From positions 1 through 32,823 of the forward strand of contig JAAOZY010000130.1 of assembly GCA_012274205.1 (NCBI GenBank): a DNA stretch of 32,823 bases, given 5' to 3'. Under the pieces are notes generated by a model. It worked only from the letters and a program-made list of their open reading frames with translations. It was not told the origin of the DNA and searched no databases. This document shows positions 1 to 9,241 of the stretch, one piece after another (position 1 is the first letter of the stretch; each line of letters begins with the position of its first letter). The position numbers and the translations under genes were made by a program. This DNA is from Betaproteobacteria bacterium (GTDB lineage: Bacteria > Pseudomonadota > Gammaproteobacteria > Burkholderiales > SG8-39).

Positions 1-294
1 GAGCGAGCCCACGCTGCCGAGCAGGATGGTGTAGCCGTCCGGCGCCGCGTGCGCGACCGCGTCGGTCGCGATGTTGCCGCCCGCGCCCGCCTTGTTCTCC
101 ACCACCACCTGCTGCCCCAGCCTTTCGCTGAGGCTCTTGGCGAGAATGCGCGCCACCGCATCGGTGCCCCCGCCCGGCGCAAATCCCACCACCATGGTAA
201 TGGTCCGGTTCGGGTAGGCGCTTTGCGCCTGCACGCTGCCGGCGGCACCCAAGGCCGCACACCAGGCGATCGCCGCGATTAATAGGGTTTTCAT
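1..294 (-). CDS. Bug/TctC-family tripartite tricarboxylate transporter substrate-binding protein, N-terminal part (runs off window)
   Basis: Reverse-strand translation from ATG at 294: MKTLLIAAIAWCAALGAAGSVQAQSAYPNRTITMVVGFAPGGGTDAVARILAKSLSERLGQQVVVENKAGAGGNIATDAVAHAAPDGYTILLGS. Signal peptide plus the typical Bug motifs (GFAPGGGTD, VVENKAGAGG, APDGYT). Confidence 0.93.
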   Translation of the reverse strand, partial: MKTLLIAAIAWCAALGAAGSVQAQSAYPNRTITMVVGFAPGGGTDAVARILAKSLSERLGQQVVVENKAGAGGNIATDAVAHAAPDGYTILLGSVGSL

Positions 295-591
295 GCTGTC
301 TCCGCATTTCGGGCATTCCACGGAACGCGAGAAATTCGACGTCCCGGGGCAGCGCCGCACTCGCAATTGCGCAATCTACCTGATGCGACCAATACGGGCA
401 ATGCCGCGCCGGCTGCCGCCTCGAGTGCGCGCCGGGCTTGACTATCGCCGCGGCGGCGTCTATGAATAAAGTGTGGCCACAGAAGGAGACGAATCGACTG
501 GATAGTCATTCTTGATTCCACCACAACGGGGCGTAAGCCCTTACCCCGCCGTAACTACGGCAGCGGCACTTCCAAAATGGGTGCCCACAAG

Positions 592-739
592 CCCCGCGAG
601 AAGCGGGGCTTTCTTTTGGGTCCCCGCGAGAAGCGGGGCTTTCTTTCTAGGTCCACGCGAGAAACGGGGTTTTCTCTTTAGGTCCGCGCGCATGCGGGGC
701 TTGCGCTTGGGTCCCGGCGCGTGCTGGGCCCTCTCCTCC
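592..739 (+). repeat. Tandem array of five ~27-31 bp units, each an intrinsic-terminator-like hairpin followed by a T-rich tail
   Basis: Units: 592-621 ccccgcgagaagcggggctttcttttgggt; 622-652 ccccgcgagaagcggggctttctttctaggt; 653-683 ccacgcgagaaacggggttttctctttaggt; 684-712 ccgcgcgcatgcggggcttgcgcttgggt; 713-739 degenerate. First unit has a 9-bp stem AAGCCCCGC/GCGGGGCTT. Confidence 0.85.
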
Positions 740-749
740 CGGCGCCGGC

Positions 750-2402
750 TCAGGCGGGCGCAACGGCGTGTTCGCGCGTCTCGTGGAACACGAGCTTGGG
801 CCAGCGTTCCTGCGTAAGCTGGAGATTGACGCGGTTGGGGGCGAGGTAGGCGAGATTGCCGGCGGCATCGCGCGCGACATTGTGCCCGAGCGTTTTCTCG
901 AAATCGGCGAGCATGCGCCGGTCCTCGCCGGTGACCCAGCGCGCGCAGGTGATCGCGGTGCCCTCGAATACCGCGTCTACGCCGTATTCGCTCTGCAGCC
1001 GGCTCGCCACCACTTCGAACTGCAGCACGCCCACCGCGCCCAGGATCAGGTCCCCGCCCAGCGCGGGCTTATACACCTGCACCGCGCCTTCCTCGCCGAG
1101 CTGTTGCAGGCCCTTGTGCAGCTGCTTTACCTTGATCGGATTGCGGATGCGCACCGAGCGGAAAAAATCCGGGGCGAAATACGGAATGCCGGTGAACGAC
1201 AGCGCCTCACCCTCGGAAAAACTGTCGCCGATCTGCATTTGACCGTGGTTGGGCAGTCCGATGATGTCGCCGGCATAGGCCTCCTCGACCTGTTCGCGAT
1301 TCGAGGCCATGAACGTGACCACGTTGTTCACCTTGATGTCGCGCCCGATGCGCAAGTGCCTGATCTTCATGCCGCGCTCGAAGCGCCCCGAGCACACGCG
1401 CAGAAACGCAATGCGGTCGCGGTGCGCCGGATCCATATTGGCCTGAATCTTGAACACGAAGCCGGAAAAACGCGGTTCGTCCGGAGCGACCACACGCGTC
1501 GTGGCATCGCGTCCGCGCGGCCCCGGCGCCCAGTCGATCAGCGCGCTGAGGATCTCGCGTACGCCGAAATTGTTCACGGCGGAACCGAAAAACACCGGCG
1601 TCTGCCTGCCATCGAGGAATGCGACCGGATCGAACGGATGCAGCGCGCTGCGCACCAGCGCGACTTCGCTCTTGAGCTGTTCGATCTCGCGCGGAAACAT
1701 TTCTGCCAGGCGCGGGTTGTCGATGCCGGCGACGGTCTCGAATTCCTGGTCGGCGCGCTCCTCGCCGGCGGTGAACAGCAGGATCTCATCGCGCAGCAGG
1801 TGGTAGACCCCGCGAAAGGACTTGCCCATGCCGATCGGCCATGTCACCGGGGCGCACTGGATCTTCAGCACCGCCTCCACCTCTTCCACCAGCGCCACCG
1901 GATCCCGGGTTTCGCGATCCATCTTGTTCATGAAGGTCAGGATGGGGGTGCTGCGCATGCGGCACACGTTGAGCAGCTTGATCGTCTGTTCTTCCACGCC
2001 TTTGGCCGCGTCGATCACCATCAGCGCGGAATCGACCGCCGTGAGCACGCGGTAAGTGTCCTCGGAGAAATCCTGGTGTCCCGGGGTATCGAGCAGGTTG
2101 ACCACGCAGTCGCGGTATTCGAACTGCATCACCGAGCTCGCCACCGAAATCCCGCGCTGCTTCTCGATTTCCATCCAGTCCGAGGTTGCGTGCCGGCGGC
2201 TCTTGCGCGCCTTCACCGTGCCCGCAAGGTGGATGGCGCCGGAAAATAGCAGCAACTTTTCGGTCAGGGTGGTCTTGCCCGCGTCGGGGTGCGCGATGAT
2301 GCCGAAGGTGCGGCGGCGCGCCATTTCGCGTGCGATCCGCTCCGCCGGCGCGCGACCGGCGTCGGCGCCCTGGGGCGATGCATGCTCGGTCACGGCGGCC
2401 AT
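750..2402 (-). CDS. prfC: Peptide chain release factor 3
   Basis: Translational GTPase: [90 protein letters not shown]3-type domains follow. ORF opens at 2582 but the start is likely ATG 2402 ([10 protein letters not shown]...). Confidence 0.96.
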   Translation of the reverse strand: MAAVTEHASPQGADAGRAPAERIAREMARRRTFGIIAHPDAGKTTLTEKLLLFSGAIHLAGTVKARKSRRHATSDWMEIEKQRGISVASSVMQFEYRDCVVNLLDTPGHQDFSEDTYRVLTAVDSALMVIDAAKGVEEQTIKLLNVCRMRSTPILTFMNKMDRETRDPVALVEEVEAVLKIQCAPVTWPIGMGKSFRGVYHLLRDEILLFTAGEERADQEFETVAGIDNPRLAEMFPREIEQLKSEVALVRSALHPFDPVAFLDGRQTPVFFGSAVNNFGVREILSALIDWAPGPRGRDATTRVVAPDEPRFSGFVFKIQANMDPAHRDRIAFLRVCSGRFERGMKIRHLRIGRDIKVNNVVTFMASNREQVEEAYAGDIIGLPNHGQMQIGDSFSEGEALSFTGIPYFAPDFFRSVRIRNPIKVKQLHKGLQQLGEEGAVQVYKPALGGDLILGAVGVLQFEVVASRLQSEYGVDAVFEGTAITCARWVTGEDRRMLADFEKTLGHNVARDAAGNLAYLAPNRVNLQLTQERWPKLVFHETREHAVAPA

Positions 2403-2559
2403 GGACACAGATGTGCGAAAAGGGCGGCAGTCTACCGGCTCCGCGCGCAGAAGTCCATCGCCATCATCGCGCGCGACGCGGCCTCGACGCTGTCCCGTTG
2501 CCGCCTTTGGCCCGCGCGCCGGCGCCAGATCCGGACGGATTTCCGCTATGCTTCCGCGC

Positions 2560-3906
2560 ATGCCACGCCTGCTGCGCAACACACTGCTCTCGCTGCGCGA
2601 TCTGGTCGCGACGGCCGGGCCGTTCGTGTTGATCGCCCTGCTGTTGCTTGCCGCTGCCTATTACCTGCTCGATCCGGCTCCGCCCAAGCGCGTAGTGCTC
2701 GCAACCGGGCCTGAGCAAAGCGATTACGCCGAGTTCGGCAAGCGCTACGCGGACGAACTCAGGAGCTACGGCATCGAGGTCGTGCTCCGGCCCACGCAGG
2801 GTTCCGCGGAGAACAGGCGCCTGCTGCGCGATGCCACACAGGAGGTGGAGCTGGGTTTCGTGCGCGGCGGTTCCAGCGATGCCACGCGCGCCGCGGACGA
2901 AGACACGCGCGGCGTGCAGCTCGTGTCCCTGGGCAGCCTCTACCTCGAACCCGTGTGGCTGTTCTACCGCAGCGAAGCGGCGCAGAAGCTGAATCGCCAG
3001 GCGACGCTGACGCAGCTGGAGGACCTGCGCGGCTGGCGCGTCGACGTGGGCGCGCGCGGCAGCGGCGTGACCGGCCTGTTCGGCAAGCTGCTGCACGCCA
3101 ACGGCATCGAGCGCAGCAGCTTCACCGAGAGCCGCATGGAGCAGACGCCCGCGGTAGTGGCCCTGCTCGCCGGCGAGCTCGACGCGATGGTGCTCGCCGC
3201 GGCGCCCGAATCGCTGATGGTGCAGATGCTGCTGCAGACGCCCGGCGTGAAACCATTCGAGTTCGCGCAGGCGGAGGCGTATGCGCGCCGCCTTCCCTAC
3301 CTGCGCGCGGTGACGCTGCCACGCGGCGTGGTAAGCCTCGCGCGCGACCTGCCGGCGCACGACCTGCCGCTCATCGCCACGACCACCGCGCTGGTGGCGC
3401 GCGCGGACACCCATCCAGCGCTGCTGCAGCTGTTCGTGCAGGCGGCGCACAAGATCCACAGCGGCACCGGCTGGCTCGTGCACGCCGGTGAATTCCCCTC
3501 GCCGCAGAATACCGAGCTGCCGCTGGCCAGGGAAGCCGAGCGCTACTACCGCAACGGCGCGCCGCTGCTGCAGCGCTACCTGCCCTTCTGGCTGGCCAAC
3601 CTGATCGAGCGCATGTGGGTGGTGCTGGTGTCCATTATTGCGGTGCTGATCCCGCTCGCGCGCGTGGTGCCGCCGCTGTACGAATTCCGCATCCGCTCGC
3701 GCATCTTCCGCTGGTACCGCCAGCTGCGCGAGATCGAGGATGCGCTGCGCGAGAGTTCGGCGTCCAAAGCGGCGCTGCGCGACGCGCTCGACAAGCTCGA
3801 GGCCAAGGCGCAGAACGTGACGGTGCCCCTGTCCTACGCCGACCAGCTGTACTCCCTGCGCAGCCACATCCAGCTGGTGCGCGAGCGCCTGTCGTCCCCG
3901 GACTAA
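2560..3906 (+). CDS. TAXI-family solute-binding protein with N- and C-terminal transmembrane segments and a cytoplasmic coiled-coil tail
   Basis: [67 protein letters not shown]...; TAXI-like binding domain; second [26 protein letters not shown], then a charged helical tail. Start 2560 or 2548 (in frame). Confidence 0.85.
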   Translation: MPRLLRNTLLSLRDLVATAGPFVLIALLLLAAAYYLLDPAPPKRVVLATGPEQSDYAEFGKRYADELRSYGIEVVLRPTQGSAENRRLLRDATQEVELGFVRGGSSDATRAADEDTRGVQLVSLGSLYLEPVWLFYRSEAAQKLNRQATLTQLEDLRGWRVDVGARGSGVTGLFGKLLHANGIERSSFTESRMEQTPAVVALLAGELDAMVLAAAPESLMVQMLLQTPGVKPFEFAQAEAYARRLPYLRAVTLPRGVVSLARDLPAHDLPLIATTTALVARADTHPALLQLFVQAAHKIHSGTGWLVHAGEFPSPQNTELPLAREAERYYRNGAPLLQRYLPFWLANLIERMWVVLVSIIAVLIPLARVVPPLYEFRIRSRIFRWYRQLREIEDALRESSASKAALRDALDKLEAKAQNVTVPLSYADQLYSLRSHIQLVRERLSSPD

Positions 3907-3910
3907 CGCG

Positions 3911-5230
3911 TCAACCCATGCGCCCCGGCAGGTAGAGCGCGATCATGGGGAAGCTGATCAGGATCGCAAGCCGAATCAGGTCGGTGACCACGAACGGAAG
4001 CACACCGAGGAAGATGGTGGTGAAACTCACGTCCTTCACCACGCTCTTGATGACGAACACGTTCATGCCCACCGGCGGATGGATCAGCCCGAGTTCGACC
4101 GTCATGACGATGATGACGCCGAACCAGATGGGGTCGAAGCCAAGAGCCATGATCACCGGGAAAATGATCGGCACGGTCAGAATGATCATGGCCATCGCAT
4201 CCATCAGGCAGCCGAGCACCAGATACATCAGCATGATCAGCACCAGCACGCCGTAGCGCCCGAGCCCGAGACCGGTCAGAAACATGGTTACTTTCTGCGG
4301 CGTCTGCGTGACCGTGAGGAAATAGCCGAACAGGATCGCGCCGATCAGCACCGTGAACACCGCGGCGGAGGTGCGCGTGGCATCGAGCAGGGACTTGCGA
4401 ATCAGCGCGCGCGTCAAGCGCCGGCGCAGCACGCCGAGGACGAAGGCGCCCCCCGCACCCACGCCGCCCGCCTCGGTCGGGGTGAACAGGCCGCCGTACA
4501 GGCCGCCGATGACGAACGCGAACAACACCAGGGGCGCCCAGACGTCGCTCAGCCCCTTGAAACGCTGGGTCCAGGTGCTGGGCGTGCCGGCCGGAAGGAA
4601 CTTCGGCCGCACCAGGCCGATCAGCGCGACCGTGATCACGTACATCGACATAGCGAGCATGCCCGGCAGAATGCCGGCCGCAAACAGTTTCCCGATATCC
4701 TGCTGGGTGATGATGCCGTAGACGGCCAGCACGGTCGAAGGCGGCAGCATCGCGCCCAGCGTTCCGCCGGCCGCGATGACGCCCGTCGAAAACGTCTGCG
4801 GATAGCCATAGCGGCGCATTTCCGGATAGGCCACATTTGCGAACGTGGCCGCGGTCGCGACCGACGAGCCGCAGATCGCGGCAAAGCCGCCGCAGGCGAC
4901 AACGGTGGCGATGCCCAGGCCGCCCTTCAAATGCCCGACGAGCGTATTCGCTGCCCGGAACAGCTCGCGGCTGACGCCGGAATTCGACACGAACGCCCCC
5001 ATCAGTATGAACATCGGGATCACGCCGAAGGTGTAATCGGTCACCGTACGCATCGAGGTTTGCCCGACCAGCTTCAGCGCCGGGCCGGCACCGACCAGGT
5101 AGCTGTATCCGGTTACGCCGACCAGGCCCATCGCCATTCCCACCGGGACGCGCAACAGCATCAGCGCGAACAGGACGATGAAGCCGGTGATGGCGACTCC
5201 GTCCGTGCCCATCACGAAGGCCTCACTCAT
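3911..5230 (-). CDS. dctM: TRAP transporter large permease, DctM type
   Basis: MSEAFVMGTDGVAITGFIVLFALMLLRVPVGMAMGLVG...; multi-TM; GGTLGAMLPPSTVLAVYGIITQQDIGKLFAAGILPG, and LGLIHPPVGMNVFVIKSV. Start overlaps the dctQ stop. Confidence 0.94.
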   Translation of the reverse strand: MSEAFVMGTDGVAITGFIVLFALMLLRVPVGMAMGLVGVTGYSYLVGAGPALKLVGQTSMRTVTDYTFGVIPMFILMGAFVSNSGVSRELFRAANTLVGHLKGGLGIATVVACGGFAAICGSSVATAATFANVAYPEMRRYGYPQTFSTGVIAAGGTLGAMLPPSTVLAVYGIITQQDIGKLFAAGILPGMLAMSMYVITVALIGLVRPKFLPAGTPSTWTQRFKGLSDVWAPLVLFAFVIGGLYGGLFTPTEAGGVGAGGAFVLGVLRRRLTRALIRKSLLDATRTSAAVFTVLIGAILFGYFLTVTQTPQKVTMFLTGLGLGRYGVLVLIMLMYLVLGCLMDAMAMIILTVPIIFPVIMALGFDPIWFGVIIVMTVELGLIHPPVGMNVFVIKSVVKDVSFTTIFLGVLPFVVTDLIRLAILISFPMIALYLPGRMG

Positions 5231-5747
5231 CGGCTTCTGCCTGGTGCCTGGGCGCAACCAGGTCCGGATGAAATATCAGGCGATAAGTGCGTATCGCAAT
5301 CAGGACTACGGCGGACACGTCGCCGGCCCAGGCGACCGCGAAGAACGGCCAGGTCGGCAGGCCGAGATCGTAGGTCAGCACGTGGTCCGCGAACGTGCCG
5401 CGGACTTTGTCGAACAACATGACCGTCTGCACCGTCACCACGAACAGCAGCACCAGGGTTGCGAAAATGTCGATCAGGCGCTTGTACCTGGGGCCGACCG
5501 CCCCCCACACCAAATCGACCGTGATGTGCGTGCCGCGGTAACTCGTCGCCGCGATACCCCAGAATATGAGAATGCCGAGCAGCAGTCGTCCGAAATCATA
5601 GCCATCAGGAATGGACACGCTGAAAAAATAGCGCAGCAGGACCGAGATGAATATGTCGGCGGCGACGATTCCGACGAACACCGCCGCCAGCAGCTCGATC
5701 GAGTCGATCACCCGGTCCATGAAGTTGCGCTTCACGTGTCGCGGCAT
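5223..5747 (-). CDS. dctQ: TRAP transporter small permease, DctQ type
   Basis: ~174 aa, four TM helices, immediately upstream of dctM with an ATGAGTGA overlap. Confidence 0.9.
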   Translation of the reverse strand: MPRHVKRNFMDRVIDSIELLAAVFVGIVAADIFISVLLRYFFSVSIPDGYDFGRLLLGILIFWGIAATSYRGTHITVDLVWGAVGPRYKRLIDIFATLVLLFVVTVQTVMLFDKVRGTFADHVLTYDLGLPTWPFFAVAWAGDVSAVVLIAIRTYRLIFHPDLVAPRHQAEADE

Positions 5748-5793
5748 CGGTACTGACCGGCTGTCAGGTGAGGAGGGGTGGCTTCAAACACGA

Positions 5794-5829
5794 GCGGGCC
5801 CGGCCGACATCATGCTCGGCCGGGCCCGC
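5794..5829 (-). promoter_or_regulatory. Strong perfect hairpin between dctP and dctQ (candidate attenuator / 3' stabiliser)
   Basis: GCGGGCCCGGCCGA - catcatgc - TCGGCCGGGCCCGC: perfect 14-bp inverted repeat in the dctP-dctQ gap; only a weak T-rich tail on the - strand. Confidence 0.8.
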
Positions 5830-5849
5830 CTGAAAGCGGAAAATGCGGC

Positions 5850-6872
5850 TCAGAAGCCCGCTTTATATTTGGTCAGGGTTTGCTTCAGGCCGTCGAGCAC
5901 GGACTTCGGATCGTAGCCTTCCTTGCGCACGTCGTTTGCCCACTGAGCCTCGACCGGGGCGACCGCCTTGTGCCAGGCCGCCAGCTGCTCCGGCGTCAGC
6001 TTGTAGACCTCGTGGCCCGGCTCGGCGGCGAGCTTGGCGCGGCCGGCGAATTCGAAGTCGGCCCAGGGCGCGCCCACCTTCTGCGCCCACTCGGTGTTGC
6101 AGTGGGCGTCGATGACCTTTTTCTGCGCCGCGGACATGGCGTCGTACTTCGCCTTGTTCATGACCCAGACGAAAGGCGTCGTGTACAGCGGCACATCCAT
6201 GTGGAACTTAACCACCTTGTCGATGCCGAACAGCACCAGCGAGCCCCAGGGGAAGGTAATCGCGTCGGCGACGCGGCGTTCGAGCACATCGCGCGCCTCG
6301 GGCGCCGATGACTGCACGTTGGTGCCGCCGAGCAAGGTCACCATCTGGCCGATGGTACTCGTTGCCGGCCGTATCTTCATGCCGCGTATCTCGTCGGGCG
6401 AGACGATTTTCTTATGCGAATGCAAGGCACCCGGATCGTGCACGAAGGCGAAGCAGAAATGCACGTCTTTCATTTCCTTGGCCGCGTACTGGCGGTACCA
6501 GGCGTCGATGGCAGCGCTGCCGCTCTTGCCGTTGGAGAACAGGAAAGGCAGCGAAGCGCCGGCGATCACCGGGAAACGTCCGGGCTGGTAGCCCGGGTTG
6601 ACGTAGGCAAAATCGGCGATCCCGTCGCGCGCCATGTCATAGTGATCGAATGCCTTGCCCAGCTGCTCGGAGGGAAACAGGGCATAGCCGAGGGATCCGC
6701 CCGATGCTTTCTTGATGTCCTCGGCCCACACCTGCAATGCGGGGTTGAGCGGATGCTGCGGCGGGAGCCAGGTCGCAAGCTTCAGGTCGATGTGCTTGTC
6801 CTGCGCGACTGCATTTCCCATGCACAAGCCCAATGCGAGCGTGCACAGCCCTAACCAGCGTGCGCCTTTCAT
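5850..6872 (-). CDS. dctP: TRAP transporter substrate-binding protein, DctP family
   Basis: MKGARWLGLCTLALGLCMGNAVAQDKHIDLKLATWLPPQHPLNPALQVWAEDIKKASGGSLGYALFPSEQLGKAFDHYDMARDGIADFAYV...; signal peptide; SD-like aggagga just upstream of ATG 6872. Confidence 0.93.
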   Translation of the reverse strand: MKGARWLGLCTLALGLCMGNAVAQDKHIDLKLATWLPPQHPLNPALQVWAEDIKKASGGSLGYALFPSEQLGKAFDHYDMARDGIADFAYVNPGYQPGRFPVIAGASLPFLFSNGKSGSAAIDAWYRQYAAKEMKDVHFCFAFVHDPGALHSHKKIVSPDEIRGMKIRPATSTIGQMVTLLGGTNVQSSAPEARDVLERRVADAITFPWGSLVLFGIDKVVKFHMDVPLYTTPFVWVMNKAKYDAMSAAQKKVIDAHCNTEWAQKVGAPWADFEFAGRAKLAAEPGHEVYKLTPEQLAAWHKAVAPVEAQWANDVRKEGYDPKSVLDGLKQTLTKYKAGF

Positions 6873-7030
6873 AGTCTCCTCCTCAGGATATTCGAATGGA
6901 CATGAAGCCTCGCCGGGCTTCGCCGTCCCGTCGGATTGTATGTGAGCAAGGCATAGGATGCAATCTGGCGCAGCGCGGGGCCGCGCTGCGAACGCCGCAT
7001 CCATCCGCGATCTCCGTCGTGCCCTTACCT

Positions 7031-7036
7031 TATAAT
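7031..7036 (+). promoter_or_regulatory. Candidate -10 element TATAAT very close to the annotated FeoB-like ATG
   Basis: ccttaccTATAATgattcATG (ATG at 7042); consensus -10 but no good -35 seen. Confidence 0.45.
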
Positions 7037-7041
7037 GATTC

Positions 7042-9120
7042 ATGCCCAAAACGGCGAATATCCGCGGCGAACGCCAGGCGCAACACGCCACCGTCCCCTT
7101 GCGTATGCCCTTGTTCCGCGGCGAACGGCGCCTGCGCATCGCCCTGGTCGGCATGCCCAACGCCGGCAAGAGCACGCTGTTCAATGCCGTGTCCAGCACC
7201 GCGCCTCACAGCGGCAGGCTTGCCGGCACGCAGCGCGCCTACGAAGAATGCACGGTGCAGATCGGCCTCGACGAAGCGAGCGTGATCGAGCTGCCGAGCA
7301 TCGCCTCGCTGCACCACCTGACTGCGGAGGACCTGCCGGCCTTGAAGTTTCTCCTGTGGGGAGACGAACGCCCGCCGATATCGGCGCATGAGCCCGGCGG
7401 CCCGCCGGCGCCATTCGCGCCGCCCGACCTGATCGTGCAGGTAGTCGATGCGACGCGCCTGGAGAGCCATCTGGAGTTGACGCTGGAGCTCGCGCAGCTG
7501 GGCCGGCCCATGCTCATGGCGCTGAACATGATGGACGAAGCCTGGAACAAGGGCCTGCATATCAACGTCAAGGCTCTGTCCAGGCTGCTGGGCATGCCGG
7601 TGGTGCCTACCGTGGCGCTGATGGGCCATGGCATCGCGGAACTGTTCACTACCGCTGTGGCCGCGGTGCGCGCCGCCAGCTGCCCGCTGCCGCAGCCGGC
7701 GAGCGCGCATATCCGAGAAAGCCTCCAGCCCCTGAGCCGCGCGCTGCAGCGCGAAGACCTGCACGCGGCGTTTCGCGTGCCGCATGCGCTGCTGCTGACG
7801 CAGGTGGCGGCGGGCGACCCCTACTTCCACGACGAGCTGTGCCAGCATTTCCCGCAGCTGCTGCCGCAGCTGCAACAGTTGCGCCAACAGGCTGCACTGC
7901 GCCTGCCGCGGCCGCTGGAGGACGAGCTGCATGCCGACCGCCACCACCGCGCCGCCACCCTGTTCGAGGCGAGCTCGCGCATGGGCGCGCCGCACGAGGG
8001 CCGCGGCTGGCGCTACTGGCTCGACGAACTGTTCCTGCATCCGCGATGGGGGCTGATCGGCAGCCTGGCGGTATTTGCCGCCGTGCTGTTCATGGTATTC
8101 GAAGTCAGCGCCTGGCTCGATTCCGTGACCTCGGCGCGCCTGGTCAACGCGCTCACCGGCTGGCAGCCCACCAGCACCGGCGGCGTGATCGGTCGCGCCG
8201 TGGCCGACGGGCTGGCCGGCCTGGTCGGCATCGTCATACCCTACATGCTGCCGCTGGTGCTGCTGCTGGTGGCGCTGGAAGAGGCGGGGGTAATGCAGCG
8301 CATCGCTTTCGTCGTCGACCGCGGCTTCCACCACATCGGCCTGCACGGCGGCGTCGCCGTGCCCTTTCTCACCGGCCTGGGCTGCAATGTCCCGGCCATT
8401 TCGGCCGCGGCAAAAGTCACCAGCGGCCGCGAGCGCGTGATCGCCTCCGTGCTGATCACCTTCCTGCCGTGCTCGGCGCGCTCGGCCATCATCCTCGCGC
8501 TGGCCGGAAAATACCTCGGCGCCACCGGCGTGTTCGCCCTGTTCGCACTGACCATCGCAGTGGTCGCGCTGATGGGACGTCTGCTCGCGCGCGACCGCCA
8601 CGATTTCGGTCCCGGGCAGGTGCAGGAAATCCCGCCGTATGCGCTGCCGCGCTGGCGCTCCGTGCTGACCGAGACCTGGGCGCGCACCGAGGACATACTC
8701 ACCATCGTCACCCCTCTGCTGATCGGAGGCAGCGTGGTGCTCGCCCTGCTGCACCACGTCGGCGCCGACGCTGCGATCAACGCGCTGTTCACGCCGGTTA
8801 CCGCATGGTGGCTGGGCCTGCCGGCGGTGCTGGGCGTCCCCATCCTGTTCGGCATCCTGCGCAAAGAACTGTCGCTGCTGATGATCTACCAGGCGCTCGG
8901 CACGTTCGAAGTCGACAGCCGCCTCGACTGGGTACAGATCACGACCTTTCTGCTGTTCCTGACGTTTTACATTCCCTGCATTTCCACGTTCGCCGTGATG
9001 CTGAAAACCATAGGCCGCAGGCAAGCGCTGATCTCGGTTTCGATGTCGGTGGGCGTGGCGCTGCTGGTCAGCGGCGCAATACGCCTGCTGCTGGAGGGCG
9101 CGCGCCTGCTTCCCCTGTAA
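7042..9120 (+). CDS. feoB: FeoB-like ferrous iron transporter (G domain + nucleoside-recognition/Gate membrane domains), divergent GTPase motifs
   Basis: G1 LVGMPNAGKSTLFNAV; NMMD as G4-like; membrane domain with GLGCNVPAISAAAKVTSGRERVIASVLITFLPCSARSAIILAL, equivalent to canonical FeoB GCNVPAI and SCGAR motifs. Start may be 7105 (MPLFRGERRLRIALVGMP). Confidence 0.85.
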   Translation: MPKTANIRGERQAQHATVPLRMPLFRGERRLRIALVGMPNAGKSTLFNAVSSTAPHSGRLAGTQRAYEECTVQIGLDEASVIELPSIASLHHLTAEDLPALKFLLWGDERPPISAHEPGGPPAPFAPPDLIVQVVDATRLESHLELTLELAQLGRPMLMALNMMDEAWNKGLHINVKALSRLLGMPVVPTVALMGHGIAELFTTAVAAVRAASCPLPQPASAHIRESLQPLSRALQREDLHAAFRVPHALLLTQVAAGDPYFHDELCQHFPQLLPQLQQLRQQAALRLPRPLEDELHADRHHRAATLFEASSRMGAPHEGRGWRYWLDELFLHPRWGLIGSLAVFAAVLFMVFEVSAWLDSVTSARLVNALTGWQPTSTGGVIGRAVADGLAGLVGIVIPYMLPLVLLLVALEEAGVMQRIAFVVDRGFHHIGLHGGVAVPFLTGLGCNVPAISAAAKVTSGRERVIASVLITFLPCSARSAIILALAGKYLGATGVFALFALTIAVVALMGRLLARDRHDFGPGQVQEIPPYALPRWRSVLTETWARTEDILTIVTPLLIGGSVVLALLHHVGADAAINALFTPVTAWWLGLPAVLGVPILFGILRKELSLLMIYQALGTFEVDSRLDWVQITTFLLFLTFYIPCISTFAVMLKTIGRRQALISVSMSVGVALLVSGAIRLLLEGARLLPL

Positions 9121-9241
9121 CCGGCCCCTGGCGCCGCCCGGGACCGAGCGTGCATTTCGGCTGCTCGCCGATCGGCGCTTGCGTTTATACTCCGGCAGGA
9201 TCGCCGAAGCACGCCCATCCGCATCGAATAAGCAAACGTTC

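Noticed and set aside
490-600. tRNA gene
   Set aside because: No cloverleaf or T-loop consensus (GGTTCRA) could be placed.
592-739. CRISPR array
   Set aside because: Units are contiguous hairpins without unique spacers, and no cas genes are present.
768-2249. 493-aa + strand ORF opposite prfC
   Set aside because: Antisense shadow of a well-supported prfC; no recognisable domain.
2464-3867. 467-aa - strand ORF opposite the TAXI-like gene
   Set aside because: Antisense shadow; compositionally biased and without domains.
4079-5422. 447-aa + strand ORF opposite dctM/dctQ
   Set aside because: Antisense shadow of strongly supported TRAP genes; Asp/His/Arg/Gln-rich artefact.
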